Assembly (NCBI RefSeq): GCF_900187455.1
Contig: NZ_FYDX01000026.1
Coordinates: 1-64,000 of the forward strand
DNA: 64,000 nt
From: Pseudomonas sp. Irchel 3E13
Lineage (GTDB): Bacteria; Pseudomonadota; Gammaproteobacteria; Pseudomonadales; Pseudomonadaceae
Reading direction: 5' to 3'
The notes beneath the pieces were generated by a model. That model made no database searches. It was not told the origin of the DNA and saw nothing but the letters and a program-made list of their open reading frames with translations. Each line of letters begins with the position of its first letter. The stretch's first letter is position 1. The position numbers and the translations under genes were made by a program. This document shows positions 19,501 through 27,163 of this stretch, piece after piece.

Positions 19501-22500
19501 CCGGTGACACCCGTGATGCTGTTGGTCAGCGGCGTGTTGGTGTTCAACACGTTATTCGGGGCGATGAAGTCCACCGAGCCACTCGAAGCGTTGACCGGAA
19601 TGGTGATCGACTGGCCGTTAGCCAAGCTGATGACCAGTGGTGCGCCGGTAACCAGGGCAGTGACGCTCGCGGTGTAGGTAACGACGCCACCTTCGACCGC
19701 GCTAGTAGTAGCGGTGAGGGTCACAGTGCTGGTGTCGATGCTGTCGGTGACAGCAGTCACGGCCGCAGTCGGGCTGACCTCGAGGTGTTCGAAGTCACCG
19801 CCGGTAGTGCCAGTGACAGTCACGCTGACGCTGCCGGTATCCACATAAACAGTGTCTTTCGGTGCAGCGAAGGTGACGGAACCTTCGGTCGCATCCTTGG
19901 CAATGGTGATGGTCTCACCGTTGCTCAAGGTGATTTTCATCTCGGTGCCAGCTGGATTGGTCAGCTTAGCGGTGTAAACAATGTTGCCGCCTTCCTGGAC
20001 GGAGCCGGTGGCGCTGAGCGTCAGGCCGGTGGTGTCCAGACGAGCCGGGTCATCGGTCACGACGGTGGTCGGAGTGCCGGCGGTTTCCAAGTGCTCATAG
20101 TTGCCACCAGTCACAGCAGTAATGCTGTTGGTCAGCGGCGTATTGGTATTCAACACGTTGTTCGGCGCAATGAAGTCCACCGAACCACTCGAGGCATTAA
20201 CCGGAATAGTGATCGACTGACCGTTAGCCAGAGTGATGACCAGTGGCGCGCCGGTCACTGGAGCCGTTACCGAAGCGGTGTAAGTGACCACACCACCTTC
20301 AACAGCACTGGCAGTCGCCGTCAGAGTAACGGTCGACGTATCAATCGAATCCGTTACAGCAGTAACTGCTGCGGTTGGGCTGACTTCCAGGTGCTCGAAA
20401 TCACCGCCGGTGGTGCCGGTGATGGTCACGCTGACGCTACCCGCGTCGACGTACACCGTGTCTTTCGGCGCCGCGAAGGTCACGCTGCCTTCAGTCGCAT
20501 CCTTGGCAATGGTGATGACCTCACCGTTGCTCAAGGTGATCTTCATCTCGGTGCCAGCCGGATTGGTCAGCGTGGCGGTGTAAACGATACTGCCGCCTTC
20601 CTGGACGGAACCGGTCGCGGACAAGGTCAGGCCAGTGGTGTCGAGGCGAGCCGGATCATCGGTGACCGTGGTGGTGGTCGTGCCGGTGCCTGCAACGAGG
20701 TTTTCGTAGTTGCCACCGCTCACGCCGGTGATGCTGTTGGTCAGCGCCGGGTTGGTGACGGTGACGTTGTTCGGTGCAGTGAAGTCAACCGAGGCCGAGC
20801 TCTGGCCGACCGGAATAACGATGGTCTGGCCATTGGCGAGGGTGACGGTGACCGGGGTGCCGGTAACCGGCGCAGTCACGGACGCGGTGTAGGTCACCAC
20901 GCCGCCTTCGGTCACGCTCGGGGTGGCGGTGAGGGCGACGGTGCTGGTGTCGAATGTGTCGGTCACGCTGGTGACGGCAGGCGTACCACTGACCGCCAGG
21001 TTCTCGAAGTTGCCGCCATCGACTTTGTCGACGGTGACACTGATGGTCCCCGCGCTTTTGTAAACGTCGTCCGCCGGGGCGGCGAACGCCACGCTGTTGG
21101 TGGTCTGGCCGGCGGCGATGACGATGATCGCGCCGTTGGACAGGGTGACGGTGGTCGCGGTGCCAGCCGGGTTGGTCAGGGTGGCGGTGTAGATGATCTG
21201 GCCGCCTTCGGCGACGGTACCGGTGGCGCTGATGCTCAGGCCGGTGGTGTCGGTGCTTTCGGTGACGGTGGTCACCGCCGGGGCAGTATTCGGTACCAGG
21301 CTTTCGAAGTCGCCGCCGCTCACACCGGTGATGGTGGTGCTGATCGGCGTCTCGCCCTTGTAGACGTCATTTGGCGCAGTGAACTGTGCGGTGCCGCTGC
21401 TGCTGCCGACCGGGATGGTGATCGACAGTCCGTTGGACAGGGTCACAACCACCGGTGCGCCGGTCACCGGCGAGGTGACGCTGGCGGTGTAGGTGATCAC
21501 GCCGTTTTCGGCCACGCTCGGGCTGGCGCCCAGGCTGACGGTGGTGGTGTCGGTCGAGTCGGTAACGGTGGTCACGGCCGGCGCCGGGTTTGGCACCAGG
21601 CTTTCGAAGTTGCCACCGGTCACGCCGGTGATGGTGGTGCTGATCGGCGCGGCGCCGTTGTAGACGTCGTTTGGTGCGGTGAACTGCACGCTGCCGCTGG
21701 TGCTGCCGACCGGGATGGTGATGGTCTGACCGGTGGACAGGGTGACGATCACGGGTGCGCCGGTCACCGGCGAGGTGACGCTGGCGGTGTAGGTGATCAC
21801 GCCGTTTTCGGCAACGCTCGGGTTGGCGCCGAGGGTGACGGTGGTGGTGTCCACGCTGTCGGTGACGGTGGTGACGGCCGGGGTGGTGCTCGGCACCAGG
21901 CTTTCGTAGTTACCGCCGGTCACACCGGTGATGGTGGTGCTGATCGGCGTGGCGCCGTTGTAGACGTCGTTCGGCGCGGTGAATTCCACGCTGCCGCTGC
22001 TGCTGCCGACCGGAATGGTGATGGTCTGGCCGTTGGACAGGGTGATGACCACAGGCGAACCGGTCACCGGCGCGGTGACGCTGGCGGTGTAGGTGATCAC
22101 GCCGTTTTCGGCAACGCTGGCGCTGGCGCCCAGGTTGACGGTAGTGGTGTCGATGGCGTCGGTGATGGTGGTGACGGCAGGCGTCGTGCTCGGCTCCAGG
22201 TTCTCGAAGTTGCCCCCCGACGCGCCGGTGATGGTCACGCTGACGGTGCTGCCGTTGGCGTACACGTCATTGGCCGGGGTCGGCACTTGCACGGTGCTGG
22301 TCACTTCGCCGGCCGCGATGGTGATCACTGCGCCGTTGGACAGGGTGACGGTCACCGGCGTTTGCGCCGGATTGGTCAGGCTGGCGGTGTAGGTGATCAC
22401 GCCGCCTTCGGTGACGCTGCCGCCCGCGGTCAGATTGAGCGTGGTGGTGTCGAGGGTGTCGACGATCTGGGTGACCGCCGGGGTGGTATTCGGGGTGAGG

Positions 22501-23276
22501 GTCAGGCCGTCGCCACCGGTGGTGCCGGTGATGGTGGTGGAGATCTGGCGGTCATCCAGGTAGACGTTGTCGCTGGACGGAATCACCACGGTGACATTGC
22601 CGGTCAGCTGGCCAGCGGAAATGACGATGACCTGGCCGTTGGACAGGGTCACGCGCAGATCGGAGGTCGGCGCCTGGGTCAGGGTCGCGGTGTAGACGAT
22701 CGCGCCGCCGGCCTCGGAAACGCTTGGCGTGGCGCTCAGCGTCAGGCTGCTTTCCTGGGTGGTGGCGGTGGCGTCGAGGGCCTGGGTGGTGGTGTCAGGC
22801 GCGCCCGTGAAGTCTTCATTCAACGTGGCGGCAAAGTTCAGGCCTTCGGTTTCATAACCAATAACCGGCGCCACGGAACCGGCGGTGGCGTCGAGCATCA
22901 CCACACTATGGCCACCACCCGCAGCCCCACCGCCCTGGGACTGTGGACCCGCTGCGGTCGCTTCGAGGTCTTGCGTCGGGTCAGCACCGGCGGCGATGGC
23001 CTGCTGCAGCTCCTCGACCGAAGGCGCGGCCTGAGCGGCGATCTCCTCGATGTTGGTGGTGCTGTCCGGAGAGTCAGCGCTCCACTGCGTATCACGACCC
23101 AGGTCGATGGTGCGCCCGTCGGTCAACTCCAGGGTGATGGCGCCGGAGAGGCCCGTCAAAACCTGGTCGCCGGCAAACAGGCGGTCGCCTTCTACCAGTA
23201 CACGTTGAACACCTTCAGGGGATACAGCCATTACCTGGCCAATAACACGTTGGACGATGGCGACAACACTGCTCAT
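10533..23276 (-). CDS. lapA: Giant biofilm adhesin LapA (RTX adhesin, 4247 residues)
   Basis: Residues 1-105 form the retention module that plugs the outer-membrane pore. The LapG site TAAG lies at 107-110, the same place as A108/A109 in P. fluorescens Pf0-1. About 28 immunoglobulin-like repeats of about 101 residues follow, alternating between a 'DTTGLTLSATGSVQEGG' and a 'DTSTVTLTATASAVEGG' type. Next come a Calx-beta-like unit (TSVAEGGTATYTLNL), a PA14-like region (GLMYMEAGSTYKFTGVGDDS), a von Willebrand A domain with the MIDAS motif DTSGSMKDS, a block of GGxGNDxLxGG calcium-binding RTX repeats, and the type I secretion signal. Pf0-1 LapA is longer (about 5200), so this copy is mid-sized. 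The exporter genes lapEBC are divergent and upstream. Confidence 0.97.
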   Translation of the reverse strand: MSSVVAIVQRVIGQVMAVSPEGVQRVLVEGDRLFAGDQVLTGLSGAITLELTDGRTIDLGRDTQWSADSPDSTTNIEEIAAQAAPSVEELQQAIAAGADPTQDLEATAAGPQSQGGGAAGGGHSVVMLDATAGSVAPVIGYETEGLNFAATLNEDFTGAPDTTTQALDATATTQESSLTLSATPSVSEAGGAIVYTATLTQAPTSDLRVTLSNGQVIVISAGQLTGNVTVVIPSSDNVYLDDRQISTTITGTTGGDGLTLTPNTTPAVTQIVDTLDTTTLNLTAGGSVTEGGVITYTASLTNPAQTPVTVTLSNGAVITIAAGEVTSTVQVPTPANDVYANGSTVSVTITGASGGNFENLEPSTTPAVTTITDAIDTTTVNLGASASVAENGVITYTASVTAPVTGSPVVITLSNGQTITIPVGSSSGSVEFTAPNDVYNGATPISTTITGVTGGNYESLVPSTTPAVTTVTDSVDTTTVTLGANPSVAENGVITYTASVTSPVTGAPVIVTLSTGQTITIPVGSTSGSVQFTAPNDVYNGAAPISTTITGVTGGNFESLVPNPAPAVTTVTDSTDTTTVSLGASPSVAENGVITYTASVTSPVTGAPVVVTLSNGLSITIPVGSSSGTAQFTAPNDVYKGETPISTTITGVSGGDFESLVPNTAPAVTTVTESTDTTGLSISATGTVAEGGQIIYTATLTNPAGTATTVTLSNGAIIVIAAGQTTNSVAFAAPADDVYKSAGTISVTVDKVDGGNFENLAVSGTPAVTSVTDTFDTSTVALTATPSVTEGGVVTYTASVTAPVTGTPVTVTLANGQTIVIPVGQSSASVDFTAPNNVTVTNPALTNSITGVSGGNYENLVAGTGTTTTTVTDDPARLDTTGLTLSATGSVQEGGSIVYTATLTNPAGTEMKITLSNGEVITIAKDATEGSVTFAAPKDTVYVDAGSVSVTITGTTGGDFEHLEVSPTAAVTAVTDSIDTSTVTLTATASAVEGGVVTYTASVTAPVTGAPLVITLANGQSITIPVNASSGSVDFIAPNNVLNTNTPLTNSITAVTGGNYEHLETAGTPTTVVTDDPARLDTTGLTLSATGSVQEGGNIVYTAKLTNPAGTEMKITLSNGETITIAKDATEGSVTFAAPKDTVYVDTGSVSVTVTGTTGGDFEHLEVSPTAAVTAVTDSIDTSTVTLTATTSAVEGGVVTYTASVTALVTGAPLVISLANGQSITIPVNASSGSVDFIAPNNVLNTNTPLTNSITGVTGGNYEKLETAGTPTTVVTDDPARLDTTGLTLSATGSVQEGGSIVYTAKLTNPAGTEMKITLSNGETITIAKDATEGSVTFAAPKDTVYVDAGSVSVTITGTTGGDFEHLEVSPTAAVTAVTDSIDTSTVTLTATASAVEGGVVTYTASVTAPVTGAPLVITLANGQSITIPVNASSGSVDFIAPNNVLNTNTPLTNSITGVTGGNYEHLETAGTPTTVVTDDPARLDTTGLTLSATGSVQEGGSIVYTAKLTNPAGTEMKITLSNGETITIAKDATEGSVTFAAPKDTVYVDAGSVSVTITGTTGGDFEHLEVSPTAAVTAVTDSIDTSTVTLTATASAVEGGVVTYTASVTAPVTGAPLVITLANGQSITIPVNASSGSVDFIAPNNVLNTNTPLTNSITAVTGGNYEHLETAGTPTTVVTDDPARLDTTGLTLSATGTVQEGGNIVYTAKLTNPAGTEMKITLSNGETITIAKNATEGSVTFAAPKDTVYVDAGSVSVTITGTTGGDFEHLEVSPSAAVTAVTDSIDTSTVTLTATASAVEGGVVTYTASVTAPVTGAPLVITLANGQSITIPVNASSGSVDFIAPNNVLNTNTPLTNSITGVTGGNYEHLETAGTPTTVVTDDPARLDTTGLTLSATGSVQEGGNIVYTAKLTNPAGTEMKITLSNGETITIAKDATEGSVTFAAPKDTVYVDAGSVSVTITGTTGGDFEHLEVSPTAAVTAVTDSIDTSTVTLTATASAVEGGVVTYTASVTAPVTGAPLVITLANGQSITIPVNASSGSVDFIAPNNVLNTNTPLTNSITGVTGGNYEHLETAGTPTTVVTDDPARLDTTGLTLSATDSVQEGGSIVYTAKLTNPAGTEMKVTLSNGETITIAKDATEGSITIAAPKNTVYVDSGNVSATITGTTGGDFEKLNVSSTPAVTAVTDTIDTSTVTLTATPSVTEGGVVTYTASVTAPVTGAPLVISLANGQSITIAVNASSGSVDYVAPNNVYNTNAALTNSITGVTGGNYEKLVTAGTPSTTVTDNPAHLDTTGVSLTATGTVQEGGQITYTAKLTNPAGTEMKVTLSNGETITIAKDATEGSITIAAPKNTVYVDSGNVSATITGTSGGDFEKLNVSSTPAVTAVTDTIDTSTVTLTATPSVTEGGVVTYTATVSAPVTGAPLVISLANGQSITIAVNASSGSVDYVAPNNIYATNPALTNSITGVTGGNYEKLVTAGTPSTTVNDNPNNLDTTGVSLTATGTVQEGGQITYTAKLTNPAGTAMTVTLSNGSTISIAKNATEGSVTIDAPKNTVYVDSGNVSATITGTSGGDFEKLNVSSTPAVTAVTDTIDTSTVTLTATPSVTEGGVVTYTATVTAPVTGSPLVISLANGQSITIAVNASSGSVDYVAPNNIYATNPALTNSITGVTGGNYEKLVTAGTPSTTVTDNPSNLDTTGVSLTATGSVQEGGQITYTAKLTNPAGTAMTVTLSNGSTISIAKNATEGSVTIDGPKNTVYVDGGNVSATITGTSGGDFEKLNVSSAPAVTAVTDTIDTSTVTLTATPSVVEGGVVTYTATVSAPVTGSNLVLTLANNQTITILVGQSTGTVNYTAPNNVYTTNPTLTNSITSTSGGNYEKLVTAGTPSTTVSDGPIDTTTVSLSATTSVAEGGQITYTATLTNPAASPVTVTLSNGSTIVIGKDQLSNSITVPAPADTPYIDATTLSTKITGASGGGFENLAYSTTAAVTQVTDTNTPTTISITGTTSVAEGGTATYTLNLSNPSQAAVTVKLSYSGTATNGSDFTGVTTVTIPSGASKVDFTIPTIKDNVTEGTEQFTVKVDSATGGNFESVVVSGTAGSVTTQIFEPAPILDLDANDSSGKTGADYQVTFTEGQAGSGVSIGDIDLSITDIDSTNMTGATVTLTNRMAGDALNLGNSVNGISINANSTNDKVVLTLSGNATIANYIQALKNITFINTSDDPSNTPRIITVTVTDGVNTSNVATTTVNVIPVNDAPTAAGGELTGTEDTDLAVTWSSLGVTDLDNVQSALGVTITQLPANGTLQYKDGTTWKTLTSADAGKVFSKADIDAGNLKFVPKANESGITANGGTGVGNQQADYAQIKYKPFDGKDLGNEATLKIDITPVADKPTLTIGSNAVASIGLTKETWTGLSGLGTNGNGADAATLKSVIDAAGKGQTSAIATNVASTGDVAPGIASKTSGLMYMEAGSTYKFTGVGDDSLAVVVGGKDVASTTWGAGGQLNGTFTPTKSGYYTVEIYHYNQAGPGSYDVNLSVNGGATIDVSQVGTALYPTVAALAAAGVTVSDLHGSSGKGYYDGYKLNEGRENGTVKLVGISSALTDTDGSETLAVKLAGIPSGSVISDGAGHSISVGATAVDVTGWNLSTLTIKPPAYYSGSFDVTVNATSTETINGSTANTPGTIKVTVYGDTYAVATNATADSDNWNGTDGNDIIAADINGLHVVAGQNYNLAFIVDTSGSMKDSVDAAQKALQSVFTTLSNSVQGASSGTVNILLVDFATQVKTTVSVNLADSGSLQTLKNALTAMTANGGTNYEDAFKTTANWFQALKDSGATGTNQTFFITDGQPTYYQTGERTNPTLITYSGSKANLTMDTYLTSINYKIGQVINVNLDSSNKLTIDSSGNLNLYKNGSWYSSLSGTLHAQGDGTYELSSLAGQGSYTDSDTTSNSKSAYAVLKALSPTIEAIGIGSGVDVNDLKPYDSDGVPQTNIDPSNLANAILGHTEATLPGNDTVNAGDGNDIVFGDLIMFSQVSGNGVEALQSYVALKTGLDASAVDSKAMHQYVTEHVSEFDISRSSDGNDTLYGGDGNDILFGQGGNDYLDGGKGNDILLGGTGNDTLLGGEGNDILFGGQGNDTMTGGSGADTFVWKAGDIGNDIIKDFKAAEGDRLDLSDLLQGEKASTIDNYLKITTVNGESTLQVSSEGKLNAAGGIANADVTIKLEGVNWSSTSINSLVTGADPTIKIDHNNT
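14600..20660 (-). repeat. lapA: Ten tandem copies of a 606-bp unit inside lapA
   Basis: The same sequence landmarks recur at 14830, 16042, 16648 and 20284, differing by exact multiples of 606; 14830 to 20284 is nine periods. Each unit encodes two Ig-like domains (2 x 101 residues). Spacing is conserved to the base over 6 kb. Central copies (about 17000-20650) are nearly identical, while the outer ones drift. This pattern fits recent unequal recombination or gene conversion. Copy number may be wrong in short-read assemblies. Confidence 0.93.
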
Positions 23277-23415
23277 GACACTCTCCGAACTAACCGTTCT
23301 AATGTGGCTTCCATACGCATTGGGCTGTTGTTGCCGCTATCTGCTTGGAATGTTTCGCAAGACGTTCTAACTTACTGTCAAACTTATGGCGCCGAGTTCT
23401 TTTTAATTCTTTTGA

Positions 23416-23429
23416 GTCAAACTATTGAC
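23416..23429. promoter_or_regulatory. Possible FleQ box in the lapA/lapE divergent promoter region
   Basis: The 345-base space between lapA and lapE (23277-23622) is AT-rich and carries both promoters. GTCAAACTATTGAC matches 11 of 14 positions of the FleQ consensus GTCaNTAAAtTGAC, including both palindromic arms. A second half site, GTCAAACTTATGG, lies about 39 bases away at 23377. FleQ with c-di-GMP is a known regulator of lapA in pseudomonads. I see no convincing -24/-12 or -10/-35 elements to add. Confidence 0.45.
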
Positions 23430-23622
23430 CCGGTGGTCGCCATCCTAAACAATCGGCTTACTAATGTCACATTGATATTTCAACCGGTGAAGCCCTGTTG
23501 ATCTGTGATGTGGTTCTCATTAGGAAATTTCCGACACGCGGTTTCTTTTTATAGCCATTTTCTGGCGAGATGCCATGTTTTGCGCTGATTTGGGACAAAA
23601 AGGTCCCTGGGGAAAATACGAA

Positions 23623-24975
23623 ATGCGTTTGCCCGTCCTGACTGCCGCAGCACTGTTTTTTGGCGCCAATTTTTGTTCCGCACAGACCCTGCCCCAAGCC
23701 ATGCAACAAGCCCTCGAATCGCACCCGGAAATCCAGGCTGGAGTGAACGGTAGACTCGCGGCCGACAAACAGGTTCGCGTTGCCCAGGGCGGCTACCTGC
23801 CCAAGGTCGATGTGCTGGCCGGCTACGGCCGCGAAAGTACCGACAGCACCACCACCCGTGCCGCTGGCGGTAGCGACCACTGGGAAACCCTGAATCGCGG
23901 CGAGTCCAGCGTCCGTCTGCGGCAGATGGTGTTCGACGGCTTCGCCACCTCCAACGAAGTGGGTCGCCAGCAGGCCACCGCCAACTCCCGCGCCTATGCG
24001 CTGCTGGATTCCTCCGAGCGCACCGGCCTGGCCGTGTCCCGGGTCTATCTCGATGTGCTGATGCGCCGCGACATGGTGCGTCTGTCCGAGGACAACCTGC
24101 GCAGCCACGAACGCATTTACGATCAGATCCGCCTGCGCACCTCTCGCGGTGTAGGACGCCAGGCTGACATGGATCAGGCCGAAGCGCGCCTGGCCTCGGC
24201 AAAAAACAACCTGCTGACGGAACAAACCAACCTGGCCGATGCACAAACCAATTACCTGAGTGTCGTTGGTCAACTGCCCGATGAACTGAGCCCGCCTCCG
24301 CCGTTCATCGACCTGCTGCCAGCGACCCTCGATGAAGCCCGCCATCAAATGGTCGAAAGCAACCCGGCCCTGCGCTCGGCGGAATCGGACATCGCCGCCG
24401 CCGACAAGCAATACGAAACTGCCAAATCACGGTTCTACCCGCGCTTCGACGCCGAACTGGGCCGCAGCGCGAACAACAACGTCGACGGCGTGAGCGGACA
24501 CAACAACGAGTGGCAGGCCATGGTGCGGATGAGCTTCAACCTGTACGACGGCGGTAGCGACAAGGCGGACCTGGAATCCAAGTCCTACATGGCGAGCCAG
24601 GCGCTGGATATTCGCAACAATGCCTTGCGTCAGCTCAATGAGGAGTTAGGCTTGGCGTGGAATGCTAAGCAGAACGCCGATGCGCAGGTGCCGATCGCTC
24701 AGCAATATGTCCAGCACAGCAGCAACGTGCGGACTGCCTACCAGAGCCAGTTTGGCCTCGGTGAGCGCACACTGCTCGACCTGCTCGACAGCGAGAACGA
24801 ATTGTTCAGTGCCCAGCGCCGTCTGGCGGAAGTCAAAACCGTTCAACTGTTTACTCAGTACCGGATCAAAGCGACCATTGGTCAGTTACTCAGGAGCCAG
24901 GGCGTCGTGGCACCGATGGCAACCGTCGTACAGAACGACATCAAGCCCAGAGTAAACTTGCCCGGGCTCAACTGA
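23623..24975 (+). CDS. lapE: TolC-like outer-membrane channel LapE
   Basis: About 450 residues. A signal peptide (MRLPVLTAAALFFGANFCSA) is followed by two outer-membrane-efflux-protein repeats rich in Ala/Gln/Asn heptads, for example LPQAMQQALESHPEIQAG and LRSAESDIAAADKQYETAKS, and FGLGERTLLDLLDSENELFS near the end, a TolC hallmark. I start at ATG 23623 because the signal peptide begins there; an ATG at 23575 is also in frame. It forms the trimeric outer-membrane pore through which LapA is exported and in which LapA's N-terminus stays lodged. Confidence 0.93.
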   Translation: MRLPVLTAAALFFGANFCSAQTLPQAMQQALESHPEIQAGVNGRLAADKQVRVAQGGYLPKVDVLAGYGRESTDSTTTRAAGGSDHWETLNRGESSVRLRQMVFDGFATSNEVGRQQATANSRAYALLDSSERTGLAVSRVYLDVLMRRDMVRLSEDNLRSHERIYDQIRLRTSRGVGRQADMDQAEARLASAKNNLLTEQTNLADAQTNYLSVVGQLPDELSPPPPFIDLLPATLDEARHQMVESNPALRSAESDIAAADKQYETAKSRFYPRFDAELGRSANNNVDGVSGHNNEWQAMVRMSFNLYDGGSDKADLESKSYMASQALDIRNNALRQLNEELGLAWNAKQNADAQVPIAQQYVQHSSNVRTAYQSQFGLGERTLLDLLDSENELFSAQRRLAEVKTVQLFTQYRIKATIGQLLRSQGVVAPMATVVQNDIKPRVNLPGLN

Positions 24976-25009
24976 TTAACGGCCCCCCCTAGCCAGCAAG
25001 GAAGTCCGC

Positions 25010-27163
25010 GTGGATTCATCTGTCAGCAGAAACCTCACCCATGACCCGCGAAGCCTGCACGACGATCCGCTGCTGGACAGCCTGCTGTCGCTCTGCGTGT
25101 TGCACCAGAAGCCCGCGAGCCGCGCCATGCTCACCACGGGCCTGCCGCTGCCGGCGCAGCGCCTGAGTCCCGAGCTGCTCTCGCGAGCGGCGGCCCGGGC
25201 CGGGCTGCAAGGGCGCCTGTTGCAGCGCAAGCTGGAGCACATCCCGAGCATCGCCATGCCGACCATGCTGCTGCTCAAAGATGGGCGCAGCACCGTCCTG
25301 CTCGGCTGGGAGAATGAAAACACCGCGCGCCTGCTGCTCAGTGAGAGCGACGGCGGCGAGGTGCATGTCAGCCGCGAGGCACTGGAAGCGGACTACGCAG
25401 GCCGGGTGTTCTTCGCTCAGCCGCAGCACAAGTTCGATGTGAACCACGGCAACCTGATCCCCCGGGCCCGTTCCTGGTTCCGCGACACCCTCAAGCGCTC
25501 GCGCTGGCTCTACGCCGACGCCATCGCCGCCAGCCTGATCATCAACATCATCGCCATGGCCGCGCCGCTGTTCGTGATGAACGTCTACGATCGCGTGGTA
25601 CCGAACCAGGCCACCTCGACCCTGTGGGTGCTGACGATCGGCATCGCCGGTGCGTATGTCTTCGACCTTATCCTCAAGGGCTTGCGCAGCCTCTGCCTCG
25701 ATCTGGCCGGGAAAAAGACCGACCTGATCATTTCCGCCACGCTGTTCGAACGCATCGTCGGCATGTCGATGAAATACCGCCCGGCGCGGGTCGGCAGCTT
25801 TGCGCAGAACATCCACGAGTTTCAGGGGCTGCGCGACTTCCTCGCCTCCTTGACCCTGGCCAGCCTGATCGACCTGCCGTTCACCCTGCTGATCCTGATG
25901 GTGATCGGCATTATCGGCGGCCATCTGGTGTGGGTGCCCATCGTCGCCTTCCCGCTGGCCCTCGGCATCGGCTATGCCCTGCAGAGGCCGCTGACGGCGA
26001 CGCTGGAGCGGACCATGGCCCTGGCCTCCGAGCGCCAGTCGAGCCTGATCGAGACCCTTGCCGGGCTGGATGCGGTCAAGGTCAACAACGCCGAAAGCGA
26101 ACGCCAGTACATGTGGGAACAGACCATCGGCACCCTCAGCCGCCTTGAACTGCGGGTGAAAGTGCTGTCGGGCCTGGCGATGAATATCACTTTGTTGATC
26201 CAGCAACTGGCCGGGGTCGCGATGATCTGCTTCGGTGTCTACCAGATCATGGCCGGCAACCTCAGCATGGGCGGCCTGATCGCCTGCTACATGCTCAGCG
26301 GCCGGGCCCTCGGCCCGCTGGGCCAACTGGCCGGCCTGCTGACCCGCTACCAGCAGGCCAAGGTGACCATGGTGTCCACCGACCAGATGATGGAGCTGCC
26401 GCAGGAGCGCAATTTCGAAGAGCGCCCGCTGAGCCGTCAGGTCCTGCAGGGTGCCCTGGAATTCCGTGGTGTCGACTTCACCTACCCGAACCAGCAGAAC
26501 CCCGCGCTGAAGAACATCAGCATGGCTATCCGTCCGGGCGAGAAGGTCGGCATTATCGGCCGCAGCGGCTCGGGCAAAAGCTCACTGGCCAAGCTGGTGG
26601 TGGGCCTGTACGAGGCCGACGCCGGCTCGCTGCTGGTGGACGGCGTGGATATTCGCCAGATCGACGTCAGCGAACTGCGCCACAACCTCGGCTATGTGCC
26701 GCAGGACATTCAACTGCTGGCCGGCACCCTGCGTGACAACCTGGTCAGCGGGGCGCGCTACGTCGAAGACGAGATGGTCTTGCAGGCCGCTGAGCTGGCC
26801 GGCGTGCACGAGTTCGCCCGGCTTCACCCGCAGGGTTATGAATTGCAGGTCGGCGAACGCGGCCAGAACCTTTCCGGCGGTCAGCGGCAGAACGTGGCCC
26901 TGGCCCGCGCGCTGCTGCTCAATCCGCAGATCCTGCTGCTCGACGAACCTACCGCGGCCATGGACAACACCGGTGAAGAGCGCCTCAAGCAGCGCCTGCA
27001 AGCGGTTATCGAACACAAGACGGTGGTGCTGGTGACACACCGCGCCTCGTTGCTGTCGCTGGTGGACCGGTTGATCGTCATCGACCGCGGGCAGATCGTC
27101 GCCGACGGCCCGAAAGCCGCCGTCATGGATGCGCTCAAGAAGGGGCAGATCAGTGTTGCTTAA
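25010..27163 (+). CDS. lapB: Type I secretion ABC transporter LapB
   Basis: A 717-residue protein with GTG start after AAGGAAG. Residues 1-130 form a C39-like domain without the catalytic Cys arrangement, as usual for RTX-type exporters. A six-helix membrane domain follows (WLYADAIAASLIINIIAMAA to about 430). The ATPase has Walker A GRSGSGKSSL, signature LSGGQRQNVALARALL, Walker B ILLLDEPTAAMD and an H-loop histidine in LVTHRAS. It powers LapA export with LapC and LapE. Its stop overlaps the start of lapC. Confidence 0.95.
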   Translation: MDSSVSRNLTHDPRSLHDDPLLDSLLSLCVLHQKPASRAMLTTGLPLPAQRLSPELLSRAAARAGLQGRLLQRKLEHIPSIAMPTMLLLKDGRSTVLLGWENENTARLLLSESDGGEVHVSREALEADYAGRVFFAQPQHKFDVNHGNLIPRARSWFRDTLKRSRWLYADAIAASLIINIIAMAAPLFVMNVYDRVVPNQATSTLWVLTIGIAGAYVFDLILKGLRSLCLDLAGKKTDLIISATLFERIVGMSMKYRPARVGSFAQNIHEFQGLRDFLASLTLASLIDLPFTLLILMVIGIIGGHLVWVPIVAFPLALGIGYALQRPLTATLERTMALASERQSSLIETLAGLDAVKVNNAESERQYMWEQTIGTLSRLELRVKVLSGLAMNITLLIQQLAGVAMICFGVYQIMAGNLSMGGLIACYMLSGRALGPLGQLAGLLTRYQQAKVTMVSTDQMMELPQERNFEERPLSRQVLQGALEFRGVDFTYPNQQNPALKNISMAIRPGEKVGIIGRSGSGKSSLAKLVVGLYEADAGSLLVDGVDIRQIDVSELRHNLGYVPQDIQLLAGTLRDNLVSGARYVEDEMVLQAAELAGVHEFARLHPQGYELQVGERGQNLSGGQRQNVALARALLLNPQILLLDEPTAAMDNTGEERLKQRLQAVIEHKTVVLVTHRASLLSLVDRLIVIDRGQIVADGPKAAVMDALKKGQISVA

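Noticed and set aside
17061..23501. A 2146-codon plus-strand open frame opposite lapA
   Set aside because: Same cause as the first antisense frame; the predicted protein is low-complexity Gly/Asp/His sequence mirroring LapA.
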